From NCBI GenBank assembly GCA_963800135.1, contig CAWCZR010000014.1, forward strand, positions 1 to 64,000: DNA of 64,000 nt, in the 5' to 3' direction. The translations under genes were made by a program, and so were the position numbers. Under the pieces are notes generated by a model that saw only the letters and a program-made list of their open reading frames with translations, made no database searches and was not told the DNA's origin. Positions 29,228 through 39,086 of the stretch are shown here, piece by piece; the first letter of the stretch is position 1; each line of letters opens with the position of its first letter. Source of the stretch: DASPSM01 sp963800135. GTDB taxonomy: Bacteria > Planctomycetota > Planctomycetia > Planctomycetales > Planctomycetaceae.

Positions 29228-30778
29228 GACGAATGGCACGTAAATCTTCAGCAAGTCCATAGCTCAGACTGACATAGGCAAAAAGGCCTCTCTTGCGTAG
29301 ATGGTGTTTGGCAACACATCCATCACCGGCAAGGAGGCCTCAAGGATGCGATATTGTAACCAGGGACGGTTTCGACAACAGGTGAGATTTCTGAGGCACC
29401 AGTTTCTCCAGGACGGAGATTTGCCGTTCAGCAATGTGCTGTCTGGCAGGATCGTCGCGCAAGCACTGACAGCGATGAATGTGTACTGGCTGGATCGGAT
29501 CTATTCGCCGCTGGTCACGCTGTGGGTCTTCTTAGGTCAGGTTCTGAGTGCGGACCATTCGTGTCGTGCGGCGGTCGCTCGCTTGATCGCCCACCGCCTG
29601 TCGCAGGGACAGCGGCAGTGCTCTGCGGAGACAGGCGCCTACTGCCAGGCCAGAAAGCGTCTGCCCGAGAAGGGTTCTTCTCGGACGTGGCTCGCCGGAC
29701 TGGACGCGCGCTGGAAGCCAATGTCGACTCGAATTGGCTTTGGAAACGCCGCCGTGTTTACGTCTATGACGGCTCCTCGGTCTCGATGCCCGATACGCCG
29801 GAGAACCAGCACGATTATCCACAACCCGACACGCAGAAACCTGGTCTGGGCTTTCCCCTCGCGCGAATCGCGGCTGTGTTTTCTCTCGCCTGTGGCGCAG
29901 TGCTGGATCTCGGGATCTGCCGCTACGCAGGCAAGGGACAAAGCGAGTTGGGGATGCTGCGCATCTTGTGGAGCATCTTTCTTCCAGGCGACGTCTTGCT
30001 CGCCGATCGCCTGATGTGCACGTGGACGGAAATGGTGATGCTCAAGGAGCGAGGCGTCGACTGCGTCTGCCGCTTCACGTCGCACCGGACCGCTGATTTT
30101 CGCCGGGGCAAACGCCTGGGCAATGGCGATCATATTGTCCGATGGCTCAAGCCGACAAAGCCCCGTTCGATTGATCGGCACACCTATGACGCCCTCCCGG
30201 AATTCCTCACGATCCGGGAAACTCGCGTGCGAATTAAACAGGCCGGCTTTCGGACTCAAACCCTCCTTGTCGCCACCACCTTGCTGGACTCAGACGAAGT
30301 GACCAAGGACGATCTCGCGCAGCTCTATCGTGCTCGCTGGAACGCGGAGCTTGATCTGAGATCGCTGAAGCGAACGCTGCAGATGGACGTTTTGCGCTGC
30401 AAAACACCGGAACTGGTTCGGAAGGAAATCTGGACGCACGTCCTGGCCTACAATCTCATCCGCACAATCATGGCTCAAGCCGCTGCGGAACAGGGCATCG
30501 AACCGCGATCGGTCAGCTTCAAGGGAGCGGTTCAGACGCTTGAAGCCTTCCAGCCGGTGATCGCCATCCAAGGCCGGCATGACTCAACTGTCCGCAATTC
30601 CCTTTACCAGCAGTTACTCGAAGCGATCGCCGTCCACCGCGTCGCTGACCGACCCGATCGCTATGAACCTCGCCTCAGAAAACGCAGACCGAAACACTAC
30701 GGCTTCCTTAGGAAACCAGGACGGGAAACCAAACGTGATCTGCTGAACGGCTTTAGCGAGAACTAAGTGCCATTCGTC
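29228..30778 (+). mobile_element. IS4-superfamily insertion sequence with 12-bp inverted repeats and 5-bp target duplication
   Basis: GACGAATGGCAC at 29228-29239 and its exact reverse complement at 30767-30778 bound a 1,551-bp element that carries one transposase gene; the transposase stop codon abuts the right repeat. ACATC occurs directly outside on both sides (29223-29227 and 30779-30783), a 5-bp target duplication. Removing the element and one duplicate gives a continuous sequence in which ACATC lies between CGGTC and GACCG. Confidence 0.88.
29346..30766 (+). pseudogene. IS4-superfamily DDE transposase, frameshifted
   Basis: ATG 29346 (MRYCNQGRFRQQ) follows AAGGAGG at 29330-29336. Frame 1 gives the N-terminal domain up to CQARKRLPE near 29665; the rest (FFSDVARRTGRALEAN onward) is in another frame, as if GA had been duplicated in CCCGAGAAGGG. 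The catalytic part is full: VYVYDGSSVSMPDT (first Asp), LADRLMCTWTE (second Asp) and the diagnostic Y-(2)-R-(3)-E-(6)-K motif YRARWNAELDLRSLK. No classical slippery heptamer is seen at the break, so programmed frameshifting is unlikely. The copy may therefore be inactive or misread. Confidence 0.8.
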
Positions 30779-30783
30779 ACATC

Positions 30784-31120
30784 GACCGCCGCACCGAAGC
30801 CGTCGTTGATACGGATGCCGAAAAGAGTTCGTTTTCCGATTTTTTCGCACCTATCAGGACATGGTCGAACGCCCTGCGAACCTCCTGTCCCGAAAAGTCG
30901 TTCGCGAAATCAAAACACCGGAAACTCGTCGCGTTGACGGTTTTCGGGTCAGTGGTTTGCGACGACCCGTCAGCATCGAGTTCAAAGGCTCCTCGCCTAC
31001 AAATCCGGTGGTCGTCGTTCGCCCGGCAGAGGTCGGGCCACGGCAATCCGAGGGCCAAAATCCTGAAGAGCTTTCTGCTGCTGGAGTCGTCGCATTTAAC
31101 CCAAGTGCACGATAGCTAAG
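30784..31120. other. Intergenic remnant right of the IS4-type element
   Basis: About 340 bases between the insertion sequence and a minus-strand terminator. Open frames of 80-90 codons exist on both strands but none has a ribosome-binding site or recognisable domain. It may be the disrupted continuation of the sequence left of the insertion (29130-29227). Confidence 0.3.
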
Positions 31121-31158
31121 AAAAAGACGCCTTGGGCCGCCCCGCAGGGCGGCCCAAG
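31121..31158 (-). terminator. Strong terminator after the 54-residue ORF
   Basis: A perfect 12-bp stem (31131-31142 with 31147-31158, loop CGCA); read on the minus strand it is followed by a T run (A run at 31121-31125). It begins 10 bases after the small gene ends. Confidence 0.85.
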
Positions 31159-31168
31159 CGACGGTAGA

Positions 31169-31333
31169 TCATCCCTGACTCCCGTCCGTCGCCGGTCCCT
31201 TCGGTTGAGTCTGTTGCGCCCTCAGCCGCCGGACTACCTCGCGCGCGACGAGGCGTAACAGGCGCTGAAGCAGCTCGCCCTCGGTGGATGAGGCAGGTCT
31301 CTGCTCAGCTTGTTTATGTTGATTGGTCGTCAC
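31169..31333 (-). CDS. Small charged protein (54 aa) downstream of the serine recombinase
   Basis: GTG 31333 (VTTNQHKQAEQ) is preceded by GGAG with a 7-base gap on the minus strand, so it is preferred over the ATG at 31360, which lies in the terminator of the upstream gene. The centre is a basic amphipathic helix (LLQRLLRLVAREVVRRLRAQ) between polar tails. I do not recognise it. It lies between two strong terminators, on the strand of the recombinase. The ribosome-binding site and dedicated terminator argue for a real small gene; a role as accessory factor of the recombinase is only a guess from position. Confidence 0.55.
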   Translation of the reverse strand: MTTNQHKQAEQRPASSTEGELLQRLLRLVAREVVRRLRAQQTQPKGPATDGSQG

Positions 31334-31361
31334 GTCGATTCTCCAAATGTATTCGCCCATG

Positions 31362-31393
31362 AAAAAAGCCCAGCACGAGCAGTCGTGCTGGGC
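31362..31393 (-). terminator. Strong terminator between recombinase and the 54-residue ORF
   Basis: An 11-bp perfect stem (31368-31378 with 31383-31393, loop GCAG) followed on the minus strand by six T (A run at 31362-31367). It ends the recombinase transcript 25 bases after its stop. Confidence 0.88.
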
Positions 31394-31418
31394 AGAGAAA
31401 TTTTGAAGGCACTACGGC

Positions 31419-33362
31419 TCAGAACTGGCCGGCATCCTCGCGAGGCTCGAAGCGATACCGACTGTGGAGGTGCCGTCGGAGCTTGCCGTCGTCCGGGGGC
31501 TCATTGACTGCCACGTAGGGATCAGTCAATCCGAGGGCATCCATGCGTCGCTGGAGCCCAGCAGCGTCTTGTGCCGCCGTGATGGTAAGTCCGCATTCGT
31601 CCGCGGCTTCCCTCTGCGTCATCCCGCCGGCCCTCAGCTCGCAAATGCGACGCCGGAAAGCTTCCGGCTGCGGCGGATCAAACAGGTCGACAGTCAGCAT
31701 TCGTTCGAGCGGCTGCTGCAGGGCCTGCTGGACCCGGCGATCGGGAAGCAAACTGGAAACGCGCATTCGGAACTTGGCTCGGAGCACAACCCGTCCTCCA
31801 GTGCATAGCCGATAAGGAAACACGACGACCCTCGGGATGATCAGCCTCATGACTTTGCCGAATTCGAGACTGTCCTTCGCCAAGCCTGAAACGGCCGCAT
31901 TAGCGATTGACTTAATCTCTCCAACGGGCGGGATCACCAGGACAGTGGAGGGCATCTTTTCGATCTGACCTTGCTCGGCCTGTACGGCGGCCAATTCTTG
32001 CTCCAAACGCGTGAGATCGTCGCGGACGCGGGGGCTGCTGTCCCCACCGCGGATGAATGCCACCACGTGGCTAATTTCTCGCTCGACTTTTTGGGCTTGT
32101 GCCGAAAGTTCCGCCACTCGTTCTGCCCGGTGGCCATCGAGGCGTTTTGCTTCTGCGTTGACAGCGGCAAGAAACGTCTCGTCGAACTCGGGTAGTGATT
32201 CGAGTTCGTGAAAGACAGCCGTCGCGATCCGTTCGGCAGCCACGGGGCCGTTGAACGCCGTCCCGAGCCAGCAACGGTGAATCTTGGCGCCGGTGCACAT
32301 AAGGTCGTCCTTGGCACCGTTGCCGCCCCAGCCGAACAGACGTCCGCACGCGCCGCAGCAGACGTGCTGTCCTGGCCATCGAGTTCGCTTCTTGGGGACT
32401 CCCGCCCGCGTATCCTGGCCATTTTCGCCCTTACGACGATTCTCGCCATTTCGTTCGGCGAGCAGCCTCAAGACCCGGTCGTAGCGCGCAGGCTGAATGA
32501 AGGCGAAATGGGGCACATGTCGAAAAAGATTGAGCTCCTTAGGAGCTTTTTCGCTGCGGTGCCGACCGGTTTTGTTGATGCGACGCGTAACGCGTTGGTT
32601 GCGTTGACGGTAGCCCTTGAGAATCGGATTGTGCGTCACCTTGCTGACTAAGGGTCCGTTCCATGTCTCGCTATCGCACCAGGGGCCAGTCGGGACGCCT
32701 TTCGCGTTAAGCCAGTCGGCGACTTCCGCGTAGGCCTCCCCGATTTCCAAGCGTCTGAACCACTCATCGTAGACTAGCTCCGCCTCGGGGTCCTTGTGGA
32801 CATCCACATCACTCTTGGTGTTTTCAGGCTTAATGTAGCCGTACTGGAAAGTCTGACAGACGCCGCCTTGCAGAAACCGATTGCGCTGCGATCGCTTGAT
32901 CCTCTCCGACGTGTCCCGATTCGACCGCTCATGATGCCAGGTAGAGATGAAAGCGCTGTCTTCCCAGCCGTCTTCGGACGTGTCGACCCGGTCGTTGATC
33001 GCGATTAACCGAACATTGTGATCGACGCACAACTCACACAGATCACAGGCCCGTCGGCGCCGACAGACTCGACCGAGATCCTCCGCGAGGACGACGTCGT
33101 GACGGTCGCCCTCGATGAGGTCTTCAAGCTGGCACAGCTCTTGCCGGTCGAGGTGCTCCCCACTCCCCTGACTCGAGATCGGAGCCCATTCGACCGGACC
33201 CTCGTAGTGATCCGCGACGAATTGCTTTAGCTTGGCCAACTGATCGTCTAGACTCCGCTTGTCCTGGTGGGGAGTGCTAATGCGGCAAACGGCAACGATG
33301 CGGAGCACAGCCCCGTCTCGCGGGAGAGGGGCGGGTTTAGACCTGTCATCTCGCAACCTCAT
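31419..33362 (-). CDS. Large serine recombinase
   Basis: ATG 33362 (MRLRDDRSKPAPL) has GGAG 9 bases upstream and is preferred to upstream in-frame ATGs; this gives 647 residues. The resolvase catalytic domain begins AVCRISTPHQDKRSLDDQL (catalytic Ser in CRIST, where a Tyr is more usual two places before the Arg), with LAEDLGRVCRR further on. Next come a Recombinase domain (FQYGYIKPENTK, WLNAKGVPTG, NPILKGYRQ), a zinc ribbon (CCGACGRLFGWGG), a coiled coil (VAELSAQAQKVEREISHVV) and a C-terminal helix-turn-helix-like segment (MTQREAADECGL). Large serine recombinases integrate or excise elements at att sites. The adjacent tRNA-Ser-like repeats at 33526 and 39118 are candidate substrates, though tRNA-targeting enzymes are more often tyrosine recombinases. 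Confidence 0.88.
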   Translation of the reverse strand: MRLRDDRSKPAPLPRDGAVLRIVAVCRISTPHQDKRSLDDQLAKLKQFVADHYEGPVEWAPISSQGSGEHLDRQELCQLEDLIEGDRHDVVLAEDLGRVCRRRRACDLCELCVDHNVRLIAINDRVDTSEDGWEDSAFISTWHHERSNRDTSERIKRSQRNRFLQGGVCQTFQYGYIKPENTKSDVDVHKDPEAELVYDEWFRRLEIGEAYAEVADWLNAKGVPTGPWCDSETWNGPLVSKVTHNPILKGYRQRNQRVTRRINKTGRHRSEKAPKELNLFRHVPHFAFIQPARYDRVLRLLAERNGENRRKGENGQDTRAGVPKKRTRWPGQHVCCGACGRLFGWGGNGAKDDLMCTGAKIHRCWLGTAFNGPVAAERIATAVFHELESLPEFDETFLAAVNAEAKRLDGHRAERVAELSAQAQKVEREISHVVAFIRGGDSSPRVRDDLTRLEQELAAVQAEQGQIEKMPSTVLVIPPVGEIKSIANAAVSGLAKDSLEFGKVMRLIIPRVVVFPYRLCTGGRVVLRAKFRMRVSSLLPDRRVQQALQQPLERMLTVDLFDPPQPEAFRRRICELRAGGMTQREAADECGLTITAAQDAAGLQRRMDALGLTDPYVAVNEPPDDGKLRRHLHSRYRFEPREDAGQF

Positions 33363-33525
33363 GGGTGGAGGCTCCGAGACCGAAATCGATTGACACAGTG
33401 CGTCAATCAAGCTGACCATTCCTGAGAATCCGTGACGATTCGTGGAGATTCGTGGTCGGCCGCAACGCCAATCGCAAAAGCTGGTTGCGATCACAACGCG
33501 AAGCAGCAGCGAGGTTTGCGGAGAA

Positions 33526-33621
33526 CGGTTCGAAGAATCCCACCCTCTCCGCTGCTCAAAGAACAGCCATCGCAAGTCGATGGCTTTTTTCATTTTGAGT
33601 CGTCGGCTTCATGGGCGCGGC
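33526..33621 (+). repeat. Direct repeat, left copy: tRNA-Ser 3'-end remnant plus terminator (att-like)
   Basis: Contains CGGTTCGAAGAATCCCACC and CTCTCCG (a damaged T arm and acceptor 3' strand of a tRNA-Ser), then a terminator hairpin AGCCATCG/CGATGGCT (33565-33585) with six T. It matches 39118-39210 over about 95 bp to CGGCTTCATGG. No 5' tRNA half lies upstream, so this is not a tRNA gene. Probable attachment-site scar. Confidence 0.7.
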
Positions 33622-33705
33622 CAGCCAAAGAGTGTCAATCCGGCAGAATAGAAAAGCACGGCTCCGGCCGGTCTTCGTTTTGGTCCCGCGTCAGACCGCT
33701 GCCGG

Positions 33706-33798
33706 TTGAATACGCTCCGCGGGCTAGGCGGAACGGTGCTCAAAACCAACGTCGATCTGGAACGCGCGAAGCTGATCCAATCGACTCTAGCCGGCTAG
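33706..33798 (+). pseudogene. C-terminal scrap resembling a DUF1269 protein
   Basis: A 30-codon piece ending LGGTVLKTNVDLERAKLIQ...LAG and a stop; it resembles the conserved end of DUF1269 membrane proteins, where a G-G-x-V-L-x-T strand precedes the last helix. There is no upstream coding in frame. It follows the left tRNA-Ser-like repeat, as expected of debris at an integration hot spot. The resemblance is from memory and short. Confidence 0.3.
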
Positions 33799-33978
33799 CT
33801 CCATCGGCAGTCGTCACGAGCTCGTCCAAGTGACGACTTTTCGACAATTGTCGGGTTTTCGGCAAACCCTCCTGGAACGTAGCCCCGGGGCCGTATTAGT
33901 CTGCAATGTGTCCCCCGACAACAGTCACACATTGTGGACGATCCTTTTGGCCTGGTTGTTGCGTGACCGGAGACCTTC

Positions 33979-35439
33979 ATGGGTGGCCCGCCAAGTGCCC
34001 AACCAGCGAATTCCGCTCCGCCCACTTCCTCGGCGGGCGCAGGCCCCGCGCCTGCGAACTCGCTCGCACCATCGACAGAACTTTCCGGGAAGAAAGTCAC
34101 CAAGCGGTTTTGGACGATCGCGCTGATCTCCGTTCTTGCGCTCGTCGCCATTGCGTTTCTCGTTCGATGGGCAGTTGATCGAGCGACGTCTTCGATAACG
34201 GACGACGCGTTCATTGAGGCGCATATCGTCAACGTCGCGCCGCAGTCGGTGTCCGGAGACCTGGTCCGTTACCTCGTCGAAGAAAACGACCGAGTCGTGC
34301 AGGGACAACTGCTTGCTGAGATCGATCCAGTTCCCTATCGCGACCAGGTCGAACTGGCGCGTAGCAAGGTCGATGGTGCGGAGGCGGAATTGCGGCGTCA
34401 GCAAGCCGCGCTCGACCGTCTCAAGCAGGAAGTCCCAATTCAAATCGAGATTTCCCGGCGCTCGCACGCGGCGGCCCAAGCGGACCAGGCCCGAGCGAAA
34501 GAGGCTCTCAAGCTCACCGTCGACAGCGTCGCGAAAGGCGTCGAAGAAGCTCAGGCCGGTCTGGCGGCGGCAAAGGCCGATCTGGTCTTGGCGGAGCAGG
34601 AGTACACGAGGTTCTCGACCCTCTACAAGCAGGAGGCCGTCCCTTTGCGACGCTCCCAAGAGGTGACGCGTTCGAAGGACGCTGCAGAAGCCCAGCGTAA
34701 CTTGGCGGCAGCGAAGCTCGCTAAGGCGGAGGCCGAGCGGACGCAAATCGAAGTCGCGAAACGCACCTTGGAAGCTGCTGAAAAAACAACCCTGAAGGCG
34801 GCAAGTGGAGTTGACCTCGCTGAGACCGGCAACGCTCAGATCCGAGAGGTGGAACTGCTGACGGCCCTCAAGAAAGAGGACGTTACAGAGGCGCAGCGGG
34901 CGCTGACGTCCGCAGAGGATCAGCTCAAGTACACGCAAGTTCGTGCTCCGTTTCCTGGAATCATCGTCAAGCAATACCGTCATCTTGGTGATTTTGCCTC
35001 GGCCGGCGTTCCGATTCTCAGCATGTACAACACCGACCTGATGTACGTAACAGCGAACTTGGAAGAGACACGACTGCGCGGTATGGCTCCCGGGAACGCG
35101 GTCGAGCTGCAAATCGACGCTTTCGCCGAGCCGTTCCGGGGCCGAGTCGTTTGGATCGACAAATCGACCGGAGCGCAGTTCGCGCTCATGCCGCGGAACG
35201 TCGTTGCCGGCGAGTTCACTAAAGTCGTGCAGCGCGTGGCCGTGCGGATTCAGATCGAAAAGGACGACCGCTGGCCCAATCTGCGGGCGGGACTTTCTGT
35301 CCGAGCCGTCATCAGTCATGGAGCAGGCGATCCGGAATGGGCGAAGCGCACAGCCAGTGAAATGGCAGACCTGGAGACTCGCTTCAACCGGAGTCCGAAC
35401 GACCGGATTCCGGTTGCGCCGTCTGGTGAGCCAAGATGA
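33979..35439 (+). CDS. HlyD/EmrA-type membrane fusion protein
   Basis: ATG 33979 is preceded by GGAG with a 6-base gap. 486 residues: a Pro/Ala-rich cytoplasmic tail, one TM helix (FWTIALISVLALVAIAFLV), the split lipoyl domain (DAFIEAHIVNVAPQSVSGD, then VRAPFPGIIVKQYRHLGDF), a long alpha-helical hairpin of coiled coil (about residues 120-310) and a beta-barrel domain (PGNAVELQIDAFAEPFRGRV). It bridges the inner-membrane MFS pump with an outer-membrane channel. The 4-base overlap (ATGA) with the next gene shows translational coupling. Full length for the EmrA class. Confidence 0.9.
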   Translation: MGGPPSAQPANSAPPTSSAGAGPAPANSLAPSTELSGKKVTKRFWTIALISVLALVAIAFLVRWAVDRATSSITDDAFIEAHIVNVAPQSVSGDLVRYLVEENDRVVQGQLLAEIDPVPYRDQVELARSKVDGAEAELRRQQAALDRLKQEVPIQIEISRRSHAAAQADQARAKEALKLTVDSVAKGVEEAQAGLAAAKADLVLAEQEYTRFSTLYKQEAVPLRRSQEVTRSKDAAEAQRNLAAAKLAKAEAERTQIEVAKRTLEAAEKTTLKAASGVDLAETGNAQIREVELLTALKKEDVTEAQRALTSAEDQLKYTQVRAPFPGIIVKQYRHLGDFASAGVPILSMYNTDLMYVTANLEETRLRGMAPGNAVELQIDAFAEPFRGRVVWIDKSTGAQFALMPRNVVAGEFTKVVQRVAVRIQIEKDDRWPNLRAGLSVRAVISHGAGDPEWAKRTASEMADLETRFNRSPNDRIPVAPSGEPR

Positions 35440-37026
35440 GTCAGCTGAAGACGAACACGCCGCAGTCTCTCGGAGCTCCACAATCCGAACCGCCTCCCGC
35501 GGACAGCGCGCCCTGGCTCGCCGCTCTCGCGGTTGTGCCGATCCTAGCCACTGTCTACCAGACCCTGGTCCTCACCGACGTCACCTCCGACGTCATCCGC
35601 AAAGGCATTGAGGGCGACAAGTACGCCATGATTTGGACGGACGTGTGCTGGGGGGTGGCAACTCTGTACGGGGTCTTCGCCGGTCTTTGGGCCATGCCCC
35701 GATTCGGCGCACGGATCATGCTGCAAATCGGGCTCGTCTGGTTCGCGGTCGGCAACCTGCTTTGCGGCGCGGCCGTCGACGTCACCACTCTTTCCGCGGC
35801 AAAGCTCGTCGAAGGCATTGGCAAGGGCCTGGTGATAATCTTGTGCCGTTCAACGCTCTATCGGCAGTTCGATCGCATGGTGATTGTGGCGATTGGCTTT
35901 TACGGAATCGTCGCCTATGCCACCCGGCCGACCACGCCCCTCGTGACGGCACTCATCAACGACGCGTTTTCCTGGCGCTGGATTTTTTGGGTCAACGTCC
36001 CCTTTGCATTCTTGGCGATATTTCTGGTGCGATCGTTCATTCGTCCGGATCGTCCGCCGCGACCCGTGCTGCTCCACGTCGACTGGTTCGCCGTCACTTT
36101 GTTGGCGGGCTGGGCAGTCAGTATCGCATTCTGCTTCGGCTGGTACCGGAAATGGGGCGGCTGGACGTCGAATGAATTCGCGATTGTTGCCGTCCTTGCG
36201 CTCGTGCTGCCGGTCGTTCTGACCGCTTGGGTCGCTGCCGGCATCAGTGCAGACGAGCACCTCCGCAGAATTTTCCGCGTTCGTGTTTACGTCTTAGCTA
36301 TGGGCTGTCGCATGCTGCTGTTGGTACAGCTTTTGGCGGTCATGACGTTAATGGCGAGCTATCTTGTCGAGCTGCGCGACTATCCTCGTGCGGTTGCCGG
36401 GTGGATCCTCGCTCCGGCGACGGTGGCAATGGCAGTCTCCACTTTCTTGACGACCTATTTTCATCGGCGGTCGTTGCGGCATTTTTGGCTTTTCGTGAGC
36501 ATCGTCGGCTGCGCCGGGTGCCTGTCGTGGATGGCTTCGGTCGACAACTTCACGAGCAAGGAACGAATCGCCCTGATGATGGCTTGCTGGGGGCTGTTTC
36601 TGGGTCTGCTGCCTCCGAGCTTCCTTCAGGACGAAGTCGAGGCGCTGGATCGCCGCGATGCGCTTTACGCGGGTGCGCTTGCGGTCGTGGCTTTGGTTGT
36701 TCCAATCATCGTGATTCCGACGATGACGAGCGTGACAGTCTCCGCCTGGACCGACCGCGCGGTCGACGCACAGCGGCTGAACCTGCACGAGAACAGCCCG
36801 GAAGGCCAAGAGTCCTCCGCACGAGTGGCCGACTACTACAGTCAACGGGGCGTTGAAGGTCCCGAGCTCACTCAGAAACACTTCCACGGTTTTGGGAGCA
36901 TTCGCGAAGACGGAGGCGGTGGCGATGGGGATTCAGCGCGGCCTGCAGTTTCTGAGCCTCGTTGTCGGTGGGATCGGCTTGTGCGTCGCCGTCTTGCTTG
37001 CCTGGCCGCGTAAGGCGGCGGCTTAG
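35436..37026 (+). CDS. DHA2/EmrB-type MFS exporter, 3' frameshift
   Basis: Starts within the HlyD stop codon. Multiple TM helices of the 14-TM DHA2 drug/proton antiporter family (TMS1 VVPILATVYQTLVL; AKLVEGIGKGLVIILCRSTL; WRWIFWVNVPFAFLAIFLV). The annotated frame ends at 37013 in a nonsense tail (GGGGDGDSARPAV), but the next frame codes the missing last helix (LQFLSLVVGGIGLCVAVLLA) and ends at 37026; removing one base at about 36885 repairs it. With the HlyD protein and the convergent TolC-like lipoprotein it would form a tripartite exporter. The substrate is not indicated; EmrAB homologues export hydrophobic toxicants. Confidence 0.83.
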
Positions 37027-37059
37027 CGGAAGCGGCACGGAAATCTGCAAGGCCGTCGA

Positions 37060-38673
37060 TTAGCCGCCCGTTCGACCCGAGTTTTGACCCATGACGTAGT
37101 CGAGACGGGCTCGCGCCGTCAAATACTCGTAAGTCGAGTTGAGATAATCTTGCTCGGCGCACGTGAGAGACGTTTCTGCGTCCGTTATCTCCGTGGGGGT
37201 CGCGTCACCCTGCGCGGCTCGCGCTTTGACCAGTCGATAGTTTTCCCGTGCCTGGATGACGGCCGGCTTCGCAAGTTCGATTGTCCTGAACGAGGTGATC
37301 GACTGTCGGTAGGCCTCGGCGGTCTGGAAACTGATCGTGTCGGCGATGGAATCGGCCAGCGCCATGGCGGCACGCGTTTTGGAATCGGCAACGCGCAGCT
37401 CGCCCACACGCCGACCTCCCTCGAACAAACCCCACTCCAATTTGATGAAGCCCAGGCCCAGACCGACATTGGCCCGCGGAGTCGCCTGCTCGAAATTGAC
37501 GTAATCCCCCTCGGCGAAAATTTTCGGCAGAAAGTCGGCCTTCGCGACGCGTGATCCCTCATGAGCCACTTGCACGCTGGTGCGCACGACGTCCAGTTCT
37601 CGGCGTTGTGACGCCGCTGCCTGCAAGCACTCGCCAAGTGAGCTCGGCGGCGGTGGAATCGCGCCAACTTCGACGACCGCGGTCGGCGAGGTCACATTCA
37701 CCCCCATCGCCAGATTGAGCGCTGCAACCGCGATGTCGACGGCGCCGTCCGCGCTTTCCAACTGTCGCTGGCTTTGAGCCAATTGCACTTCGGCCCGCAG
37801 GACCTTTTCGCGCTCGATGACGCCCCCTTTTTCGAGCTTGCGCACGACGCCGAGATCTTCGTCTGCCCGGCGGACCGCATCTTGCGCGATCCGTCGCAGC
37901 GCCATCGTCTGCAAAACCTTGTAATAGACCACGGTAACTTCATTGGCCACCGTCTGATAAGCGCGATCGGTCTGCAATCTTGCGATCTCAACACCCAATT
38001 CGGCCTGGCAGTATCGACCCGAGCGGCGTCCAAAATCGCAAATCAACCACTGCATCCTGACTTCGGCCAGACCATAGCCCGACGCCAGGTCGAGCCCAAT
38101 GGGAACGACCGCTCCAGGAGGCAAGAAGCTGAATGACTGCGACTGCCCGGTCACATCGAGATCGAAGCCGCCTCCGGAAATTCCTCCAGAGAGCGTCGGG
38201 AGGAACGGAGCAAAGGCAACATCCGCGTGGCCTTGAGCCTCGTCAACGCTCTCGAGAAAGACTCGCAGCCGGGGCTGCATCCGGAACGATGTCTCGATGG
38301 CCTCCGGCAGACTCATTTTCCCAACTTGTGCCGGTTCTGTTGCAGCCGAACCGGTTGCAGCAGGCATCGGAGGCAGAGCCGGGGAGCGGTCGCGGGACGA
38401 CTCGACCGGCGGCTCCGAAGCTCCAGGCTGTGTGCTCACAGTGGCGGAGACGGGAATAACGGTTTGCGACGCGTGCTCGGATACCGACTCAGCCTGATGC
38501 GCGCCGTTGTCGGCGAGCTCTTGCTTGGACAGTGGAGCGCACGAAGAGTCGGCCGTACTGACCCCTGGCGAGCAGATTCGCTCAGCGAGGTGATCTTGCG
38601 GACGATTCTCCGTCGAGGCGCAGCCAGCCGCGAAAGCGGCGGCTAACGCGAATCGGATGAGCTTGGCCGGCAT
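37060..38673 (-). CDS. TolC-family outer membrane efflux lipoprotein
   Basis: 537 residues. The N-terminus MPAKLIRFALAAAFAAGCAS has a lipobox (Cys18), followed by a Ser/Pro-rich linker of about 100 residues, and then the TolC helical repeats: LPEAIETSFRMQPRLRVF, FLPTLSGGISGGG, RQLESADGAVDIAVAALNLAMG, FLPKIFAEGDYVNFEQAT and AEQDYLNSTYEYLTARARLDYVMG. It forms the trimeric outer-membrane channel of the exporter. Convergent with the HlyD-MFS pair (33 bases between), so the exporter genes are in two transcripts inside the island bounded by the tRNA-Ser-like repeats. Confidence 0.88.
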   Translation of the reverse strand: MPAKLIRFALAAAFAAGCASTENRPQDHLAERICSPGVSTADSSCAPLSKQELADNGAHQAESVSEHASQTVIPVSATVSTQPGASEPPVESSRDRSPALPPMPAATGSAATEPAQVGKMSLPEAIETSFRMQPRLRVFLESVDEAQGHADVAFAPFLPTLSGGISGGGFDLDVTGQSQSFSFLPPGAVVPIGLDLASGYGLAEVRMQWLICDFGRRSGRYCQAELGVEIARLQTDRAYQTVANEVTVVYYKVLQTMALRRIAQDAVRRADEDLGVVRKLEKGGVIEREKVLRAEVQLAQSQRQLESADGAVDIAVAALNLAMGVNVTSPTAVVEVGAIPPPPSSLGECLQAAASQRRELDVVRTSVQVAHEGSRVAKADFLPKIFAEGDYVNFEQATPRANVGLGLGFIKLEWGLFEGGRRVGELRVADSKTRAAMALADSIADTISFQTAEAYRQSITSFRTIELAKPAVIQARENYRLVKARAAQGDATPTEITDAETSLTCAEQDYLNSTYEYLTARARLDYVMGQNSGRTGG

Positions 38674-39086
38674 CCGTCGTCACTCACGGGGCTCGCTGTC
38701 CCGCGAGTTGCCAACCGTGCCGTGAGCCCCCCCAAAGAACCGGTTGTATCGACTATATCGGATACGCAGGGGACTAACTTGAAGCGGAAACCAGGAGGTC
38801 ACGGACCTTAACGCGCGAACGTGAGGCTCGGTTCGGCAGGCAAGCTGGGACGTGGGCGAGTGGGATCGGATCGAGGACTAACGTACGAGCTCCTGGAGTT
38901 CCGCGCGGCAGGCGGCGCTGAAGTCCCGCAGAGGATCGAAATGGTCGACCTCAAAGGTCGCACGGATTTGATCCACCGACAGGTTCGGCTTGGAATGCAA
39001 ATCAACGATTCGATGGCAGCACTCCTCCGCTGCGGTCAGGACCGTTTGAGAGGAAAGAAGTCGGATGCAGCTCAGTTTGGCGTACA
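38674..39086. other. Intergenic region left of the right tRNA-Ser-like repeat
   Basis: About 410 bases. On the minus strand, 38878 to about 39060 reads protein-like (TAAEECCHRIVDLHSKPN, then FDPLRDFSAACRAEL and a stop) and could be the 3' end of a gene cut off by the repeat; no start and no recognised family. Nothing else was identified. Confidence 0.35.

Noticed and set aside
29640..29690. Programmed frameshift in the IS4-type transposase
   Set aside because: No slippery heptamer or downstream structure is visible and IS4 members do not normally use frameshifting; a 2-base duplication explains the break better.
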